From Tipula vernalis (Eukaryota > Arthropoda > Insecta > Diptera > Tipulidae): 64,000 nucleotides of DNA. A program made the position numbers and the translations under genes. This document shows positions 34,600 to 46,420 of the stretch, in pieces. Where the stretch lies: contig OY282558.1 in assembly GCA_958295665.1 (NCBI GenBank), positions 311,398,092 through 311,462,091 of the forward strand, given 5' to 3'. How positions within the stretch are numbered: the first letter of the stretch is position 1; each line of letters begins with the position of its first letter. The notes beneath the pieces were generated by a model that was given only the letters and a program-made list of their open reading frames with translations, had not been told where the DNA came from and searched no databases.

Positions 34600-37300
34600 T
34601 AATTTATGCGAACTAATCCGTTTGACTCCCGGTGTGTTTCAACAAATATACCCCTTACCCATTCTGTGGAAGGTAGATTTTATTCAAGTAAAGGCACAAG
34701 ATTGCCAACTTGTGGTTGTGCCCTCGATTGTAGCTATTTTGATCGTTGTTGTAGTCTTCGCAAATATTCGTTATTCCACTTCTTCCAAAAACCTTGTTTC
34801 AGTTTTTGTAACATATGTTATATTGACAAGAGCTGTATTTTTGAATCTGCTACATTATCTTTTAACACTGTATAGGTTAGTGATGGGCCGATTAAAAAAT
34901 GGCCACGCGTTAGAACTTCTAGGTATGCTTTATCGTTGGACATTGAACATATTGGCATTAAACTTAGAATGACTTCTATTTGATTTAACAGTGTTGTTAA
35001 CTCCTCATAGGTGAGAGTTGTACTTCGCATGATCTTTTTCTTGCCTTAAATGATTTGACACCAGCTTCCCTTCCCATAAGCCACCATAATAGGATAATGC
35101 AGGTGTTTGGAAATGCCAAGGTATTCCCTCTGTTGCCAATTTTTGAGTTAGCTGTTTGATTTTTTGTATCATTTTTAGCTGATTATTCGCTCCAATAAAA
35201 TTCGTGCCGTTGTCACTATAAATGTTAGTATACTATAATCCACGCCTAGATGTGAAGCTTTTAAGTGCCGCAATAAATGCTTCTGCGGTGAGATCCGTTA
35301 CTGCTTCTACATGTTTTGCTTTGGTTGGTAGGCAAACAAAAACTCCAATGTATGCCTTATAAGTTTTAGCTCCTCTGCCTTTGGTTGGATTTATTAGTAC
35401 GGGAATCTACTGCGGTATGCATAAATGGTCTTGTTGGTTGAACTCTTGCGTATGGTATGTTTCCCATCAATTGGAATTGTATGGTGGCATACAATGCATT
35501 TTGAAATTACTGATTTAGTAGTGGTTCTGATTCTTATGCGAGGGTGAGTGCGGTTCCTCCATGAGTCATTTTTAAATGTGCATGACTGATTCAGCTTTTA
35601 CTCAATTAGTGGTGGGCAGGAAGTAAGGCTGGATGTTTCTCTTCATAAAATGATTTTTGCAGTCTGGCCCCTACTTGTAGATTCATTCATTAGATTTATT
35701 GCCAATAACTTGATTTTTTTATCTATTGAAGTATTTTTCATTGGAATTCATTTCATTTCATTAAATCATATCTGCTGACCTTTATTTTTCTACACTATTT
35801 TATAAAATTTATTACAGTTCTAACAATCCTCTTTAATTTAGTGAAACTAATTATTTTATTTATTAAATTAACTATTCTGTCATCATCCTCTGTGGTGATA
35901 ATTAAATTGATATTTTTTATTTCTGTTGTTTGTCGTTCTTTTGGTTCAAAGCAGTTTTGGATTCTGACGAGTTATCGTGCGTGTTTTTGAGCATGTTCAT
36001 AAGCCGTTATTCAGCGGCTCGTACAGTTAGCTGAGTTCGGAAAGATTTCTAATCTCTACCGTTGGATATTTCTGAATATCTCCTTGTATCCATGACAGTA
36101 CTTAGTTGAATCAGTCCATACGATAGTTGGTGCATGCTGTATTTCCAATGCTTATTTTACTTCGTAAGTAATTTAGCCAACAGAAGAGTCCTATTTAGTT
36201 GCAGCCTTGGTAATGTTACTTTGTCGGCGCGACTCTTCTTTTGGCTGCTATAAGGCTGATGTTCACTTCACACTCTTTATTTGTTAATTTTGGTTATGGT
36301 CGTAGGCAAACGCTTCTGAAGCATCGCTGAGGCCATGAACCTCAATATATTTAGGTCGTTAAGAAGTTTTAATTTGTTTGAAAAATTTAACCGTGATTTT
36401 TAACAATAGCTTCAGGAATCGCTTCATCGTAATTGAGGCCCATGAGCCACATCTGTTGTACTACATTATCTTTGGTTTATTGGTGCTAGCTATCCTAATG
36501 GATCAAATACCTTATCAGTCGTGGAAAGAATGTTTCGCTTCGTCAGCTTGCCATTAAGAATTCGTACATTTTTATTAAATTCAAATGTATCCGCTTCAGG
36601 CTTCCAGAAAAGTCCAAGGGCTTTATGCTTTGATCGATTCCAATTTTATGTGATTCTGTTAGTTCTCTGTCAGCTACTTTGATTAGGAGCTGTATTTAGT
36701 TGCTTGTCAATTTTCTTAAGTTAAAACATTTTTTTCGAAGTACATAGTTCAGTTAGTTAGATTTGAATGGTTGATGCTTCTTTGATTGTATCACGGCCTG
36801 TCATGGGATCATCGACGTCAAGTATTCTCGTAGTTGGTATTTTTGAATATTTTTCGAAAACGAGTTATGTCACAAAATTCGTTGAAAGTCTCTATCTTCC
36901 TTGCTTATCCAAAACTGTCGAAACATTATGTCGGTTGTGAAGACGTACTTCTGCTTTCGCCATCTCATTATGATATGCCATAGGTCTTGTTAAATTTTTG
37001 AACCATGATGTATTACAGTATTTAATGATTGACCGTTGGTTGTTTCGGCGAACGTGTCAAAGATTATACTCTTAACTTTGTGGTAGTACTTGCTTACTTG
37101 AGGACCATATGACGGGCATGTAATATTTTCCGTTGTTCAATTTTGTTGGGTATATTTTATCCATATGTCCGAGATATTCATATTCTAATGCACGAATCCT
37201 TTGTATTGTGGGGCTAATTAGTGGTTCTGCGAGAGTTGCCTTTCCATTTGGAGGGAGTTCTGGAGATGTTGTTCACATATTCCTCTTCATCAGTGAAATG
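34600..37300 (-). pseudogene. BEL/Pao retrotransposon pol remnant (RT, RNase H, integrase)
   Basis: Minus strand, domains in the proper order. RT: KLRVIFDTFAETTNGQSLN (about 37030-37090), RKQKYVFTTDIMFRQ, DRDFQRIL, then DVDDPMTGRDTIKEA at about 36765-36815, where the active family reads YVDD. Connection: NGKLTKRNILSTTDKVFDPLG (36490-36560). RNase H start: EVHGLSDASEAFAY (36300-36350). Integrase: RPFMHTAVD (35420), KTYKAYIGVFVCLPTKAKHVE, LTAEAFIAALKSFTSRR, YSDNGTNFIGANNQ (35190-35225), GGLWEGK. Then LTYEELTTLLNQIE and LTRGHFLIGPSL (34860-35015), and the C-terminal FWKKWNNEYLRRLQQR block at 34740-34800. Stops and shifts occur throughout, so it is an old copy. Protease and gag are not adjacent; a gag piece of the same superfamily lies at 44.3 kb. 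Confidence 0.88.
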
Positions 37301-40300
37301 TTTTCATCGTAGACATATTTTATCCGGTAACACTATATCGGCCTAGTAATCTGCACCAAAAAGCAGGTATCAGTGCTGGCATATAGATTCGAAAGATTTA
37401 GCAAAGCTCTCAACCAAGCCGATTACTTTGGCAGTAATTTAATCAAGTTATGCAAAAACTCTTAAAGATTTTTGTAAACATAATGAACAAACATAGTGGA
37501 TATTATCGTGCGCAGTACAAAATGTAATATTCTGTAATTGTCGGTTGGTGCAACCCACGTGATATGGTTTACAAACAATGTTCTGCAATGATGCGTATTT
37601 ATTAAACAAAGTAATTGTGAATTTGTTGGTGGCGTGCATATTTTAAAACTAGTTAGAGGAACATATTTCTGGAAATTGAACTAACCAATTAGCTAGTATT
37701 ACCCTATCAGCTCAACTGTGTAACTTAGTACACCAATAGAGTTAAACCACTTTTTAGATTCTACGCAGAATCAAAAGGATGTTTAAGGTTTGAAACGCGA
37801 ATCATCAGGTAAATTAAAATAAAATTGATTCAGTTTTTTGCATGCTCACTACAAAAATAATATATTTAGAATGTTTATACAAGCCAATTATACAAACAAG
37901 AAAAAAATTAAGTCCATCCGGGCGTTAATCAAATGAATAAATATTGTTTAAAATAATAACCAAATATTTCCGAATCACAGTACAAAAATTCTATCTCCGT
38001 ACCCTAAAATACACAACATTATACATATTTTCATATTTATACAGAAAAGGGTATGTATAGCATAACAAAAAGGAAAAAAAAATTAAGTAAAGAAAATTAT
38101 GCGGAAAAGTCATTGAACGAAAAATAAATGTTAACAGCAAAGCTTTTTTTGTCTCCGTTTTCCAAAAAAACGACAAAAATGTTTAATAATAGTAATAATA
38201 TAAAAAAAGATGATCTTAGCAATTTTCCACATCAGAAAATTTTAAACAGAATACTTTCCAAAAAAAAAAAAAACGTTTTCGTTTAAATAATATTATTTTT
38301 TGCCACCCCTTTATATTGCGATGGTTTTGAGTTAACTCGCAAACCCCCATTTTATTTTAGAAGCTCACCTGTATTTTGAAATAAAGAGGAATCATACATG
38401 ATATTGTATAAAGAGCAGCTTTTCTTTTCGTGTGCAGAGCACAACAAATTACAAAAATCTAGATTATCTTATATACAGTACATTTATTATCCGCCTTTAA
38501 AATCATTACTAAATCTCGATTATAATTAAATCCTAATCCTATCTTTAATTTTCTGTCAGTTTATTTTTATAAATCCAATGATTATGGTATACACCGTGTG
38601 TTTTCAAATTAAATATAATTAACTTTAATAACCGTTCCTTTCGTAAGAATTCTAATTTATCTCGTATTTGTGTAAAGCTAAAATTTGTGTACGTACGTAT
38701 ACATATATACTATATTTAATTAAAAGGGTGACACAAACAGCACACCTTTGTTATTTTATTAATAAAATATTTACCGATACTTACGAATAAAGATGACATT
38801 TAATAACAATAATCGTATGCAACTATCAATAACAACATTTGTATCAAATACGGTTTTCGATTTGTATACAACATTACCACCCATTTCCAAAAATTAAAGT
38901 CAATCACATTATGATACTCATCAAGGAGGAATATAAATTATATCGATAAAAATTAAACATTTTACTTGTCTTCAGCTTACGAAAGCTAAGGAAAAAAGAA
39001 TGCCATTGATTCTGCTTATATATATCGCAAAGATTAAGACATTTTTGTTCGTTGTTTTTTGACGATGAGTTTTTTTTTTTATTATGTAAATATAAAAGCT
39101 TCGAATACGAGAAAAGCATCGCACAGAAAGTAAAAAAAAAAAATCAAATTTATTAAATCGAAATTTTATGAGAATGAAATAAAGAGATTTCCAAGCTTTT
39201 TTTTTTTGCCATCTCCTTCAGTATATAAGATTATTATTATTATTATTATTACTATTGTTATTATTTTGATAGAAAATGATGAAATTTTGCTGATTTGATG
39301 ATAAATTTTTGGATTTTTTTTTTTTTTTTTAGTTGGCATTCGAATTTTTTGGCGAGAGCTTTCAACATAACATTGAATTTTAATTTATTAATTTATTTTT
39401 TATCAATGGAAGAAGAAGAGATTTCTTTTTCTCGTTTACATTATCTTTATTATGATTTTATTCGTTGATTTTGATTCGTTCAAATTTTGCATTATTCGTC
39501 TTTTGACTTGTGTGTAAAGCGAAAAAAATAATTTTTTATTTTTTTTTTAACTCTAAAATATTAAATTTCGTTTACGTTTCATATATGGAAGATGGTTTTA
39601 ACAAAATTAGATAAGTTATTTTATAAAATCGAATTGCCTGAAAATTGTAGAAATATATGATTCATTCGACTAATTTTTATAGTAACCTAACTTTGTCTTC
39701 TTTGAATATTTTTAATATTTGGTGGAAGTTTAAAAGATGCCAAAATGGAAAAAAGTTAACCATCCTTCAGAATTTTCCAAAGTTTTAGATTTTACACCTA
39801 GAATTAAAACGGGGATAAAAAGCTTTGCGTGTTCAAATAAAAATTCGTGTAGCATTAAGTTTCTTTTTTTTAGCTTACATGGCCGGATAATAATACTTTT
39901 TGTTGAAACACCTCCTCAAAAATATTATCATTGCATTTAACAATGCACTAATTGGTAACACAAGTATTATTGTACGCAAATAAATGAAATTGCTTTAAAA
40001 TCTTGCTTATAAATTGTCTTATTAAAATTGGTTAATGCTTTAATAAATTTAAAAAATCTTTGGTTTTTAACGAACATTTGTCAGCAACAGTTTAAATTAA
40101 TAAGATTATTTGTAATTTTTTTTAATATTAAGTAACACCCACATTAGGATAGATTTTAACCAAAAACAATTTAGAATTTCATATAATCCGTTTTAATTAA
40201 ACCACAGACGTTAAAGGCTTATATTCGCATTTTAGGGTCCACATCAATATTTTTTATTGTCGAGAAAGTGTTAATTTTTAAACGATATTAGATTTTTCTA

Positions 40301-41368
40301 TTGCACTCTCAAAAAAAGAAAACTATTTTGAATGATTCCTAAAATACCCACGCATAAATATCATAATCCATAATTTCGAAATGTTTTAAATTCCTAAATC
40401 CTTGGGATTCCTTATTTCAAAAGTACCGAAATATTTTAATTTTGACACTCTTGCAAAACTTTAAAATATTTTCAAATTCCTAAAATCTAGACCCTCTGAA
40501 CAAAGGGCACAAACAGTGGTGCTTGTCCACTTAACTATTGAAAATAACTAAAAAACTGAAAACTATCTAAATACCGCCAATATTATCGTTAATTGCATGG
40601 TCCACACTAATCCTTGAATTTACTTCAGAGTATAAATTGGGGGCTTTTTCTTTAATTTTTGGAGTTCCGCTTTCTTTAGCTCGCTTTATTTTTTCAAATG
40701 TTGCTTCACATTTACATTTATTGTACATTTTGACTCAATTTGGGCAATGGAGCCATCATTATTCAGCGGTGAATAAAGATTTTCTGTCTACTAGAAGTTA
40801 TTGGTTTTTAATAGATTCGGTTAGGCCGATTTTCTTTAGCCTCATTGTTTCCCGCTATTGTACAATCTGTAAGTTTATTTTTCGCCCTAATATTGTACTT
40901 GTTTGTTGTAATTCTTCCATTGATTGAGATTTTGCAGTTTGCTTGCTACTTCACTATCCCTTACCTCTCGTTTGTAATATTGTGATTAAATCTTAGGAAT
41001 TTCTTGCAGTTAAGTATAGTTCGTTAGTCGATCTTCCTTATTTTTCTATTATAACCCACGTGTTAAGAACTGCCTTAATAATAAATACTGCTTCCATTTT
41101 TTCTTTGCTATTAAAGATAGCATAAACAATGTGAGCCCCCATTTAGTAATTTTGATCCTTTGATCAGTAACGATTTATTCTTTTTTGAGAGCATAGGAAA
41201 TTCGACTATATCTTGAAAGCAAGATGGTGAAGATGGAAGACAGTAAAGGCCACTGGTTATCGGGCGATCATTTTTAACCTCGTTTATATACCATCCTTGC
41301 CTTCATCTGTCGGCTTTGCAGCTAAGGCATAAGTTTCAATATCTATTATACTGATTTCCGTATGTTTT
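37301..41368. other. AT-rich 4-kb stretch, no gene recognised
   Basis: 37448-37639 (-) has a Cys/His-containing frame (YVCSLCLQKS) that might be gag/protease debris of the BEL/Pao element, unproven. 37.9-39.7 kb is extremely A/T-rich with poly-A/T runs, resembling a fly UTR or intron. The minus strand of 40.6-41.3 kb has coding-like debris (for example MYNKCKCEATFEKIKRAKES) without a family. Confidence 0.4.
39231..39265. repeat. (TTA)n microsatellite
   Basis: About eleven ATT/TTA units with one ACTATTG interruption. Confidence 0.9.
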
Positions 41369-41431
41369 GCTGGTTTGAAATCCAATAACACCTGATGATG
41401 TACACCAGGTATTATTGGATTTCAAACCAGC
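41369..41431. repeat. Hairpin with 20-26 bp arms
   Basis: GCTGGTTTGAAATCCAATAA is followed by CACCTGATGATGTACACCAGGTA and then the exact inverse of the arm. The inner CACCTG/CAGGT also pairs with a one-base bulge. Lies just upstream of a LINE relic; function unknown. Confidence 0.92.
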
Positions 41432-41581
41432 GTACTACTCGGTCAATCGACAGAGTCTATGGTTTGCTTTGGAAAACCTTGGAACACCTAAAAATTATAC
41501 ATCTATGTAAACTGAGCGAAATGCAATCATAATTTTGTAATTTTTTTACTTTAAAAATGTTGTGTTAAAGTTAGAACACAA

Positions 41582-42180
41582 GCTATCGAGAATTGTTTGC
41601 AGTTAGCTTTGGTGTTCAACAAGGAGATGCTCTATCTCCGATACTCTTTACCTCATATTGGTATACATCTCTCTTAAAAATTAAACAACACAGCCACAGG
41701 ACAACATTTTATACCAACCGTCCAATCAGGTTCTTGTTTGTACAAGCAGCTGAATTGTTGTTTGGCTCAAAATCAACGCTTCCAAAAAAATATCTGATTT
41801 CTGACCAGTTTTAAATATTTGGGATCTCCCTTATCACTCAGTATAATAGTGTAGGGAATCATATCAAGGAAAGCCTTGCAGCTATCAGCCGTATTTTATT
41901 GTATTTTCGGCCTATATGAAAGTTGAACAACGACAAATTAGTACCAAAGATGCGGTTGATCACATTCGAGAGAATAATCATTCGAGTGGTATTTATGATG
42001 TTGTGGTATGTTTGGCCACCTTTCGGAAGGTGTAGAGATCTTTGTCTGCGACGATGGCTCATCGGCGCGAAGAAAACGGTGTTGTGTGGTCTAGGACAAC
42101 ACAAACAGCTATATCGGGATGGAAACCGATGGGGTCAGATTATTACGAATGTATGGGGTAGCAATGGTATATAAAAAACC
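41582..42180 (+). pseudogene. LINE reverse transcriptase fragment A
   Basis: Begins with FAVSFGVQQGDALSPILF (41596-41650), the RT motif GVQQGD..SP.LF. Then remains of 'KYLGS', IKESLAAISRILLYF (41860-41910) and LNNDKLVPKMRLI, in the style of RTE/R1-like elements of insects. The catalytic YADD is missing through an internal deletion. There are several stops and frameshifts, so it is a severely deleted dead copy. Confidence 0.65.
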
Positions 42181-42819
42181 GTAACCCAAGTAGAATTTCA
42201 AGCTGTTCTTTGACCTCTATTGCTCATTGTTTTGTTGATACTGATTTGTGACCTCGCTCATAAAATTTAAAATTTTGAGTTTAAGACTCGACATTTTTCG
42301 TTTGATTTTTCTACTTAATTAACGGAGGTGATGCGATTCAACTTTATCATTTCGTCATGGTTTGGTTAATTTCACATCTGGTTCCTGTATTTTAAATTCT
42401 TTGCATCAGTGCAATGTATAAGAAGAGAAGTTTCCTGCTAAGAAAAACTGCAAAAATTTTCATAGGGTATGCCAAAAACCTGATAATTTTTGACAAGTTC
42501 ACATTCTACCATAATAAAATACCACGATGTGAATAGTAGAAAAATGGTATGCTGTTAATCAAATTTTAGGTGATAGTTTTAGATAAATATAGATTCTGTA
42601 ATTTTGACGGCTTTTGAATCAATAGCAAACACCTTTGGTTTATATTTTTCTAATATGGTTTCTGATTTTAAGGATAACCAATTAAGCAATAATTTGCCTA
42701 CCGTTTTGTTATTCTAGGAATAAGTACCAACAACAACAATATTTGCCTCTAATTTTAGTACATTTTATAAATTATACAAATACGGTTAATTAAAAATCTG
42801 GTACATTGTAATTCCTTTG
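42181..42819. other. No gene recognised
   Basis: AT-rich; short open frames only. Probably LINE flank or 5' debris of the next relic. Confidence 0.35.
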
Positions 42820-43640
42820 TTTAAAAAGGGCAATAAATTGTTGAACGATAATTATCCCTCTAATAATCCTCCTGCAGCCAGCAATTAAAAAAATTATGGA
42901 AAAAGCTTTATAGTTACGTGTTACGTAGTAATTTTAATTTGATTTTAGGTTTGATAAAAATACTGAATCAGTTATAATAGAATTTTTAATTGGGGTTCAT
43001 ATGGAGAATAAAAATGGGATTAAATTGAAAATTCTTCTAGCTTGCCTTTTAATTGCAATTAAAAATACAAAATCATTGCTTTTGCGGATGACATGACATT
43101 AAGCTTATGATTGTAGTGCTTTTAAAATATCGAACCACATTAATTCTGATATGATTAATTTACAATCTTGATTTGATGATCATTCCAAGATTTTGAGCGA
43201 GAAAACTAAAGTTATGTTTATGGAACTCGGCGCTTGAGATAATATTTTGCACCTTATAAAACCAAAACAAAAGAAATCCAAAAGATAGCATCCAAACATA
43301 ACATTCGTCTTCCTTTCACAAAAGGCTGTATTTTCTGAGTGGGTTTATCCGAAAAAGTTTAACATTTTTGGTTTTCCTTCTTAATTGAGCATGTTTACCC
43401 ACTAAAGAAACATAAAAAGTTCAAAAGTTACATAAATTTTATAATTTGTAGAGTTCAAAAAATTAGTAACTTAAACAAAACAATTAAGAACTCTGTTCAA
43501 AATTATTTTAATGTTCTAAGGAATTTAAGAATTTTCGATTTTTTTGAAGATATTCATAAAGTTAAAAATTGTTAACGAATTACTTAAAATTTAAAAACAA
43601 AATTACAAATTTAAAAATTACCTATAAACAATTATTATTT
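42820..43640 (+). pseudogene. LINE reverse transcriptase fragment B
   Basis: Pieces in RT order: LLNDNYP..., a segment equivalent to NYRPI.LLP; FGFRFDKNTESVIIEFLIGV (42950-43005), matching the QFGFR..RST block; ADDMTLSL at about 43087-43110 (catalytic ADD retained); MINLQS..DDHSKILSEKTKVMFME (43152-43225), where active elements read LQ..F..N.L.LN..KTK. Badly shifted and full of stops. Jockey/CR1-like. Confidence 0.65.
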
Positions 43641-44329
43641 CAACAATTACCAAATTTAGTTAACCGGGGATAAATTTTGGCTTGAATTTAACCATAGGTA
43701 ACACAATTATTATGAGCTTACTAATATTTAAATTTCTTTTCTTTAAATAATTTTCATTTTTCCTATGGTTAACTATTATTTATAATTTATATACTGCATC
43801 GTTTGGTAAACAAACGAATTATTTTCGTAAAAAGTGTCTCCCAGTTCTACTCTTGGCCTTCTCTTATTTCTTGTTTCTATCAACGATTTGGTAATCGTTT
43901 TGTCTACTTGATATTTATTTTACGGTGATGATCTAAAAATGTTCATCAATATGAATGACGCTGCTCGCTGTTTGAAACTTCAGTATGATTTGCAAAATCT
44001 TTTAATGTGGCAGTAATGCAAATAAAGTAAGACTTAATATTACTAAATATTGCATACGCTCAATGTTAACCTATAAATTTTCCATACAACTCAAACCTTA
44101 TCTCCTACAGTGACTAGTTGTACAAAAGCTCATAAATTATTTTGGTTAATTTTTAGACATTGTAAAGAATTTCTTCATCCGACATCCTAAATCCAAAAAA
44201 CCTTAAAATTGTACTATACTTCACAATTCCCGAATCCTCGAGAATCTCCATTTCTTTAGACTCCTGCACCCAAGCCTTTTATGTTTCCAAGTCTAATTTA
44301 TATAACAATATAAAAACCTGCGACGGATC

Positions 44330-45090
44330 CTTCGGTTCAAAATTGATGCTCGGTGCTCGATTGCTCTTATCACTTCATCAGACGTATCGCTTCGTATATT
44401 TATTTTACATTAGAACCTTGCATATTAAATTAATTCATGAACAGTTGAATCAATTCCTTTGGGTAACAATTTTTCCGATCGTGTCGGTCTTTCAGCTTGC
44501 TCCGAGCTTCGATGTAACTCATTTCACACAATGGAAGATGTCGAATCAAATTAGCAGCTGCACCCTTTAAAAATCCTTTCAGATAATAAAGTTTGGCCAC
44601 TTGTCAAGCATCATTGTTATGAAATGCATCTGTAAATTGATTTTCGAACTTAAGCCATTTGCAATAGTTACAGTGAAATGGTTCTTTCTAAATAGAATCA
44701 CTTCGCAGTGCAAAACTGTTATTCGATCGAAGAATTCTTCGGCTTGAGTTTGATTACCAGTATTGACTGATGTAGAGCAGAAGGATTTACACCTAGTGAG
44801 CAGATATTTTATATTTGCCTATGAACTCTCCTGATTGAGAAGGTTGACTAGTTCAAATGTTTGAGCTGAGAATACAGGTGGTCGACAGGAAATTCAATAG
44901 TTTTACTTCTTAATGAAGTAAGCAGGCAATTTGTGTTTATGGCAAACCAGCGTTGCTTCAATACGAAACAGTTCTCGGTTGTTGCATAATACCTTTGGTT
45001 ACTAATGAGCAATTTGTGCGTGGTTATGTGAATATTAGAATTGCAGGTTGGATTAACCTGATAGTGCTTAAATAATTTGGTAAACAAAAT
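44330..45090 (-). pseudogene. BEL/Pao-type gag fragment
   Basis: Minus strand, from about 45090 downwards: AEEFFDRITVLHCEV, a W..FENQFTDAFHNND-like segment (44600-44660), LYYLKGFLKGAAANLIRHLPL (44535-44610) and SYIEARSKLKDRHDRK. This follows the gag pattern 'W..F...F....H.N..L....K..YL...L.G.A...I..L......Y..A...L..RY'. Such gag proteins form the virus-like particle of BEL/Pao elements. It is truncated at both ends, with stops and shifts. It may belong to the same element as the pol relic at 34.6-37.3 kb, since gag would lie at the higher coordinate on this strand. Confidence 0.6.
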
Positions 45091-45123
45091 CATAGTTAAG
45101 CAAAATGTGTATAGCTAAGATTG

Positions 45124-45438
45124 TTAAGAATTTAATTTGTCTGTCTGTAATAAAGTTGATTTTTCGGCATTTTTTATAGACAAATATATTAATTGTTCAT
45201 GGCAATCCCAATATTTTCGATTTGGTAAATCAGAAAAATATAGAGGCCAATCGCTCTCAATATATCTACTGAAAAAAGTAGAAATATCTTCCCCCCTCCC
45301 CGTGATTTTAATTTTGGGTGAAGGCCCAGAGTTATACCAATGTATAACTCTGCAAAAATGAGAAACTTTCTTTTTTATTTGTCTATAAAAAATGCCGAAA
45401 AATCAACTTTATTACAGACAGACAAATTAAATTCTTAA
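45124..45438 (+). mobile_element. MITE, 315 bp with about 60-bp terminal inverted repeats
   Basis: The left end TTAAGAATTTAATTTGTCTG...GACAAAT (to about 45188) is repeated inverted at the right end (45376-45438). Both extremities are TTAA, which may be a target duplication of piggyBac type or part of the repeat. The interior contains an inverted pair around CAGAGTTATACCAATGTATAACTCTG (45329-45354). Its 74-codon open frame is also open in the second copy because the copies are almost identical. I do not regard it as a protein gene. Confidence 0.85.
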
Positions 45439-45656
45439 AAAATATTCGTGTGGGCATAATACACACACAAATGAGGTTTCTCCATGGGTTTTTATATTTG
45501 ATGTAGTTGAATAATAATTCGCTATGTCAGTACGTTCTGGCCAGATACTTAATGTATGTGGTTAGAGTGGAAATTTTTGTAGTTTGGTCGTAGCTGCCTG
45601 ATGAGTAGACCATACTTTTCAGTACGAAACCAAACTACCAACAGAACTCATGGAGG

Positions 45657-45869
45657 GTTCTCATTTTTGCAGAGTTATACATTGGTATAACTCTGGGCCT
45701 TCAGCCAAAATTAAAATTACGGGGAGGGGGGAAGATATTTCTACTTTTTTCAGTAGATATATTGAGAGCGATTGGCCTCTATATTTTTCTGATTTACCAA
45801 ATCGAAAATATTGGGATTGCCATGAACAATTAATATATTTGTCTATAAAAAATGCCGAAAAATCAACTT
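45657..45869 (-). mobile_element. Second, truncated and inverted copy of the same MITE
   Basis: Reverse complement of about 45143-45365 with only a few differences. It lacks the left-hand terminal block beyond TTCTCATTTTTGCAG and ends at the AACTTTAT of the other terminal repeat. High identity to the first copy indicates recent origin. Confidence 0.85.
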
Positions 45870-46420
45870 TATAGCTAAGATTATAATAACCGGCCAATAA
45901 CTATAGCATTTAGTTTGAATTTACCTTTCGCTATGTTATAATTTGGAAAATGGCCCAACAAATTTTGTATTATTAATCAAGCGCTAGGTCGGTTTGAAAA
46001 ACAATCATAGTGTATCTTTAATGTAACCATTGTTTTTATTTGTAATTATCCAGTTTTTTCTATCAGTGAGTGGCTTAGAATACTGTTGTTAAATTTGGTT
46101 CCCCTACTACGAATCTTATAAGGCTCAAATTGAGAGGATAAAGCGGAAATTTACCATGAACAGATGCAGGCCTTTCAGTAGCCGCCTCAACTGTGAAGTC
46201 AGGCTTAAAATATTTGAACTTCAATCGTCTGAGACTAGAAATTAATTAATAACTTGGGTCATCATTGTTGTTTAACTTTTTACGCACTATTCACAGAGTT
46301 AGAAGCGTAAAGATATTTTGTCAAAATCAAAGAAGTGTGAATATTTAAGTAAGGGTTCAACTCTAATCCAACAACTCCTCTACGCTTATAATTTACAATA
46401 CTTTGAAAACCTACCCACTA

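Larger units (their letters stand above)
45110..45882. mobile_element. Composite of two inverted MITE copies with flanking 13-bp direct repeat
   Basis: TATAGCTAAGATT occurs at 45110-45122 and again at 45870-45882. Between them lie an intact MITE (45124-45438), a 215-bp spacer and a truncated inverted copy (45657-45869). The direct repeats at the borders look like a target duplication of the whole unit, although 13 bp is unusual for a DNA transposon. Confidence 0.6.
43830..46420 (+). pseudogene. LINE reverse transcriptase fragment C, interrupted by other elements
   Basis: First part 43830-44230: FLLFINDLVIVLS-type block, then YFTGDDLKMF-like catalytic remnant (TDILFYGDDLKMFINM near 43905-43950), ARCLKLQYDLQNLLMW, KLINYF...CKEFLHP and TLKLYYTSQF. 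The next expected part of such an RT (YASVVW.P.Y..HI.RIERVQRKF) resumes only at 46095-46290 as ESYKAQIERIKRKFT, CRPFSSR and EVRLKIFELQSSETRN. The intervening 1.87 kb holds BEL/Pao gag and MITE sequences, so they appear to have inserted into this LINE. Stops throughout. CR1/Jockey-like. Confidence 0.65.

Noticed and set aside
34875..34895. TAGTGATGGGCCG, resembling a hAT terminal repeat
   Set aside because: It lies within the BEL/Pao integrase coding relic and has no inverted partner nearby.
37991..38176. 61-codon minus frame with aromatic residues as host exon
   Set aside because: AT-driven composition, no splice or homology support.
45137..45897. Conserved 74-78 codon peptide seen on both strands (VDFSAFFIDKYIN...)
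   Set aside because: It is the same MITE in two inverted, nearly identical copies; identity at DNA level explains the shared frame.
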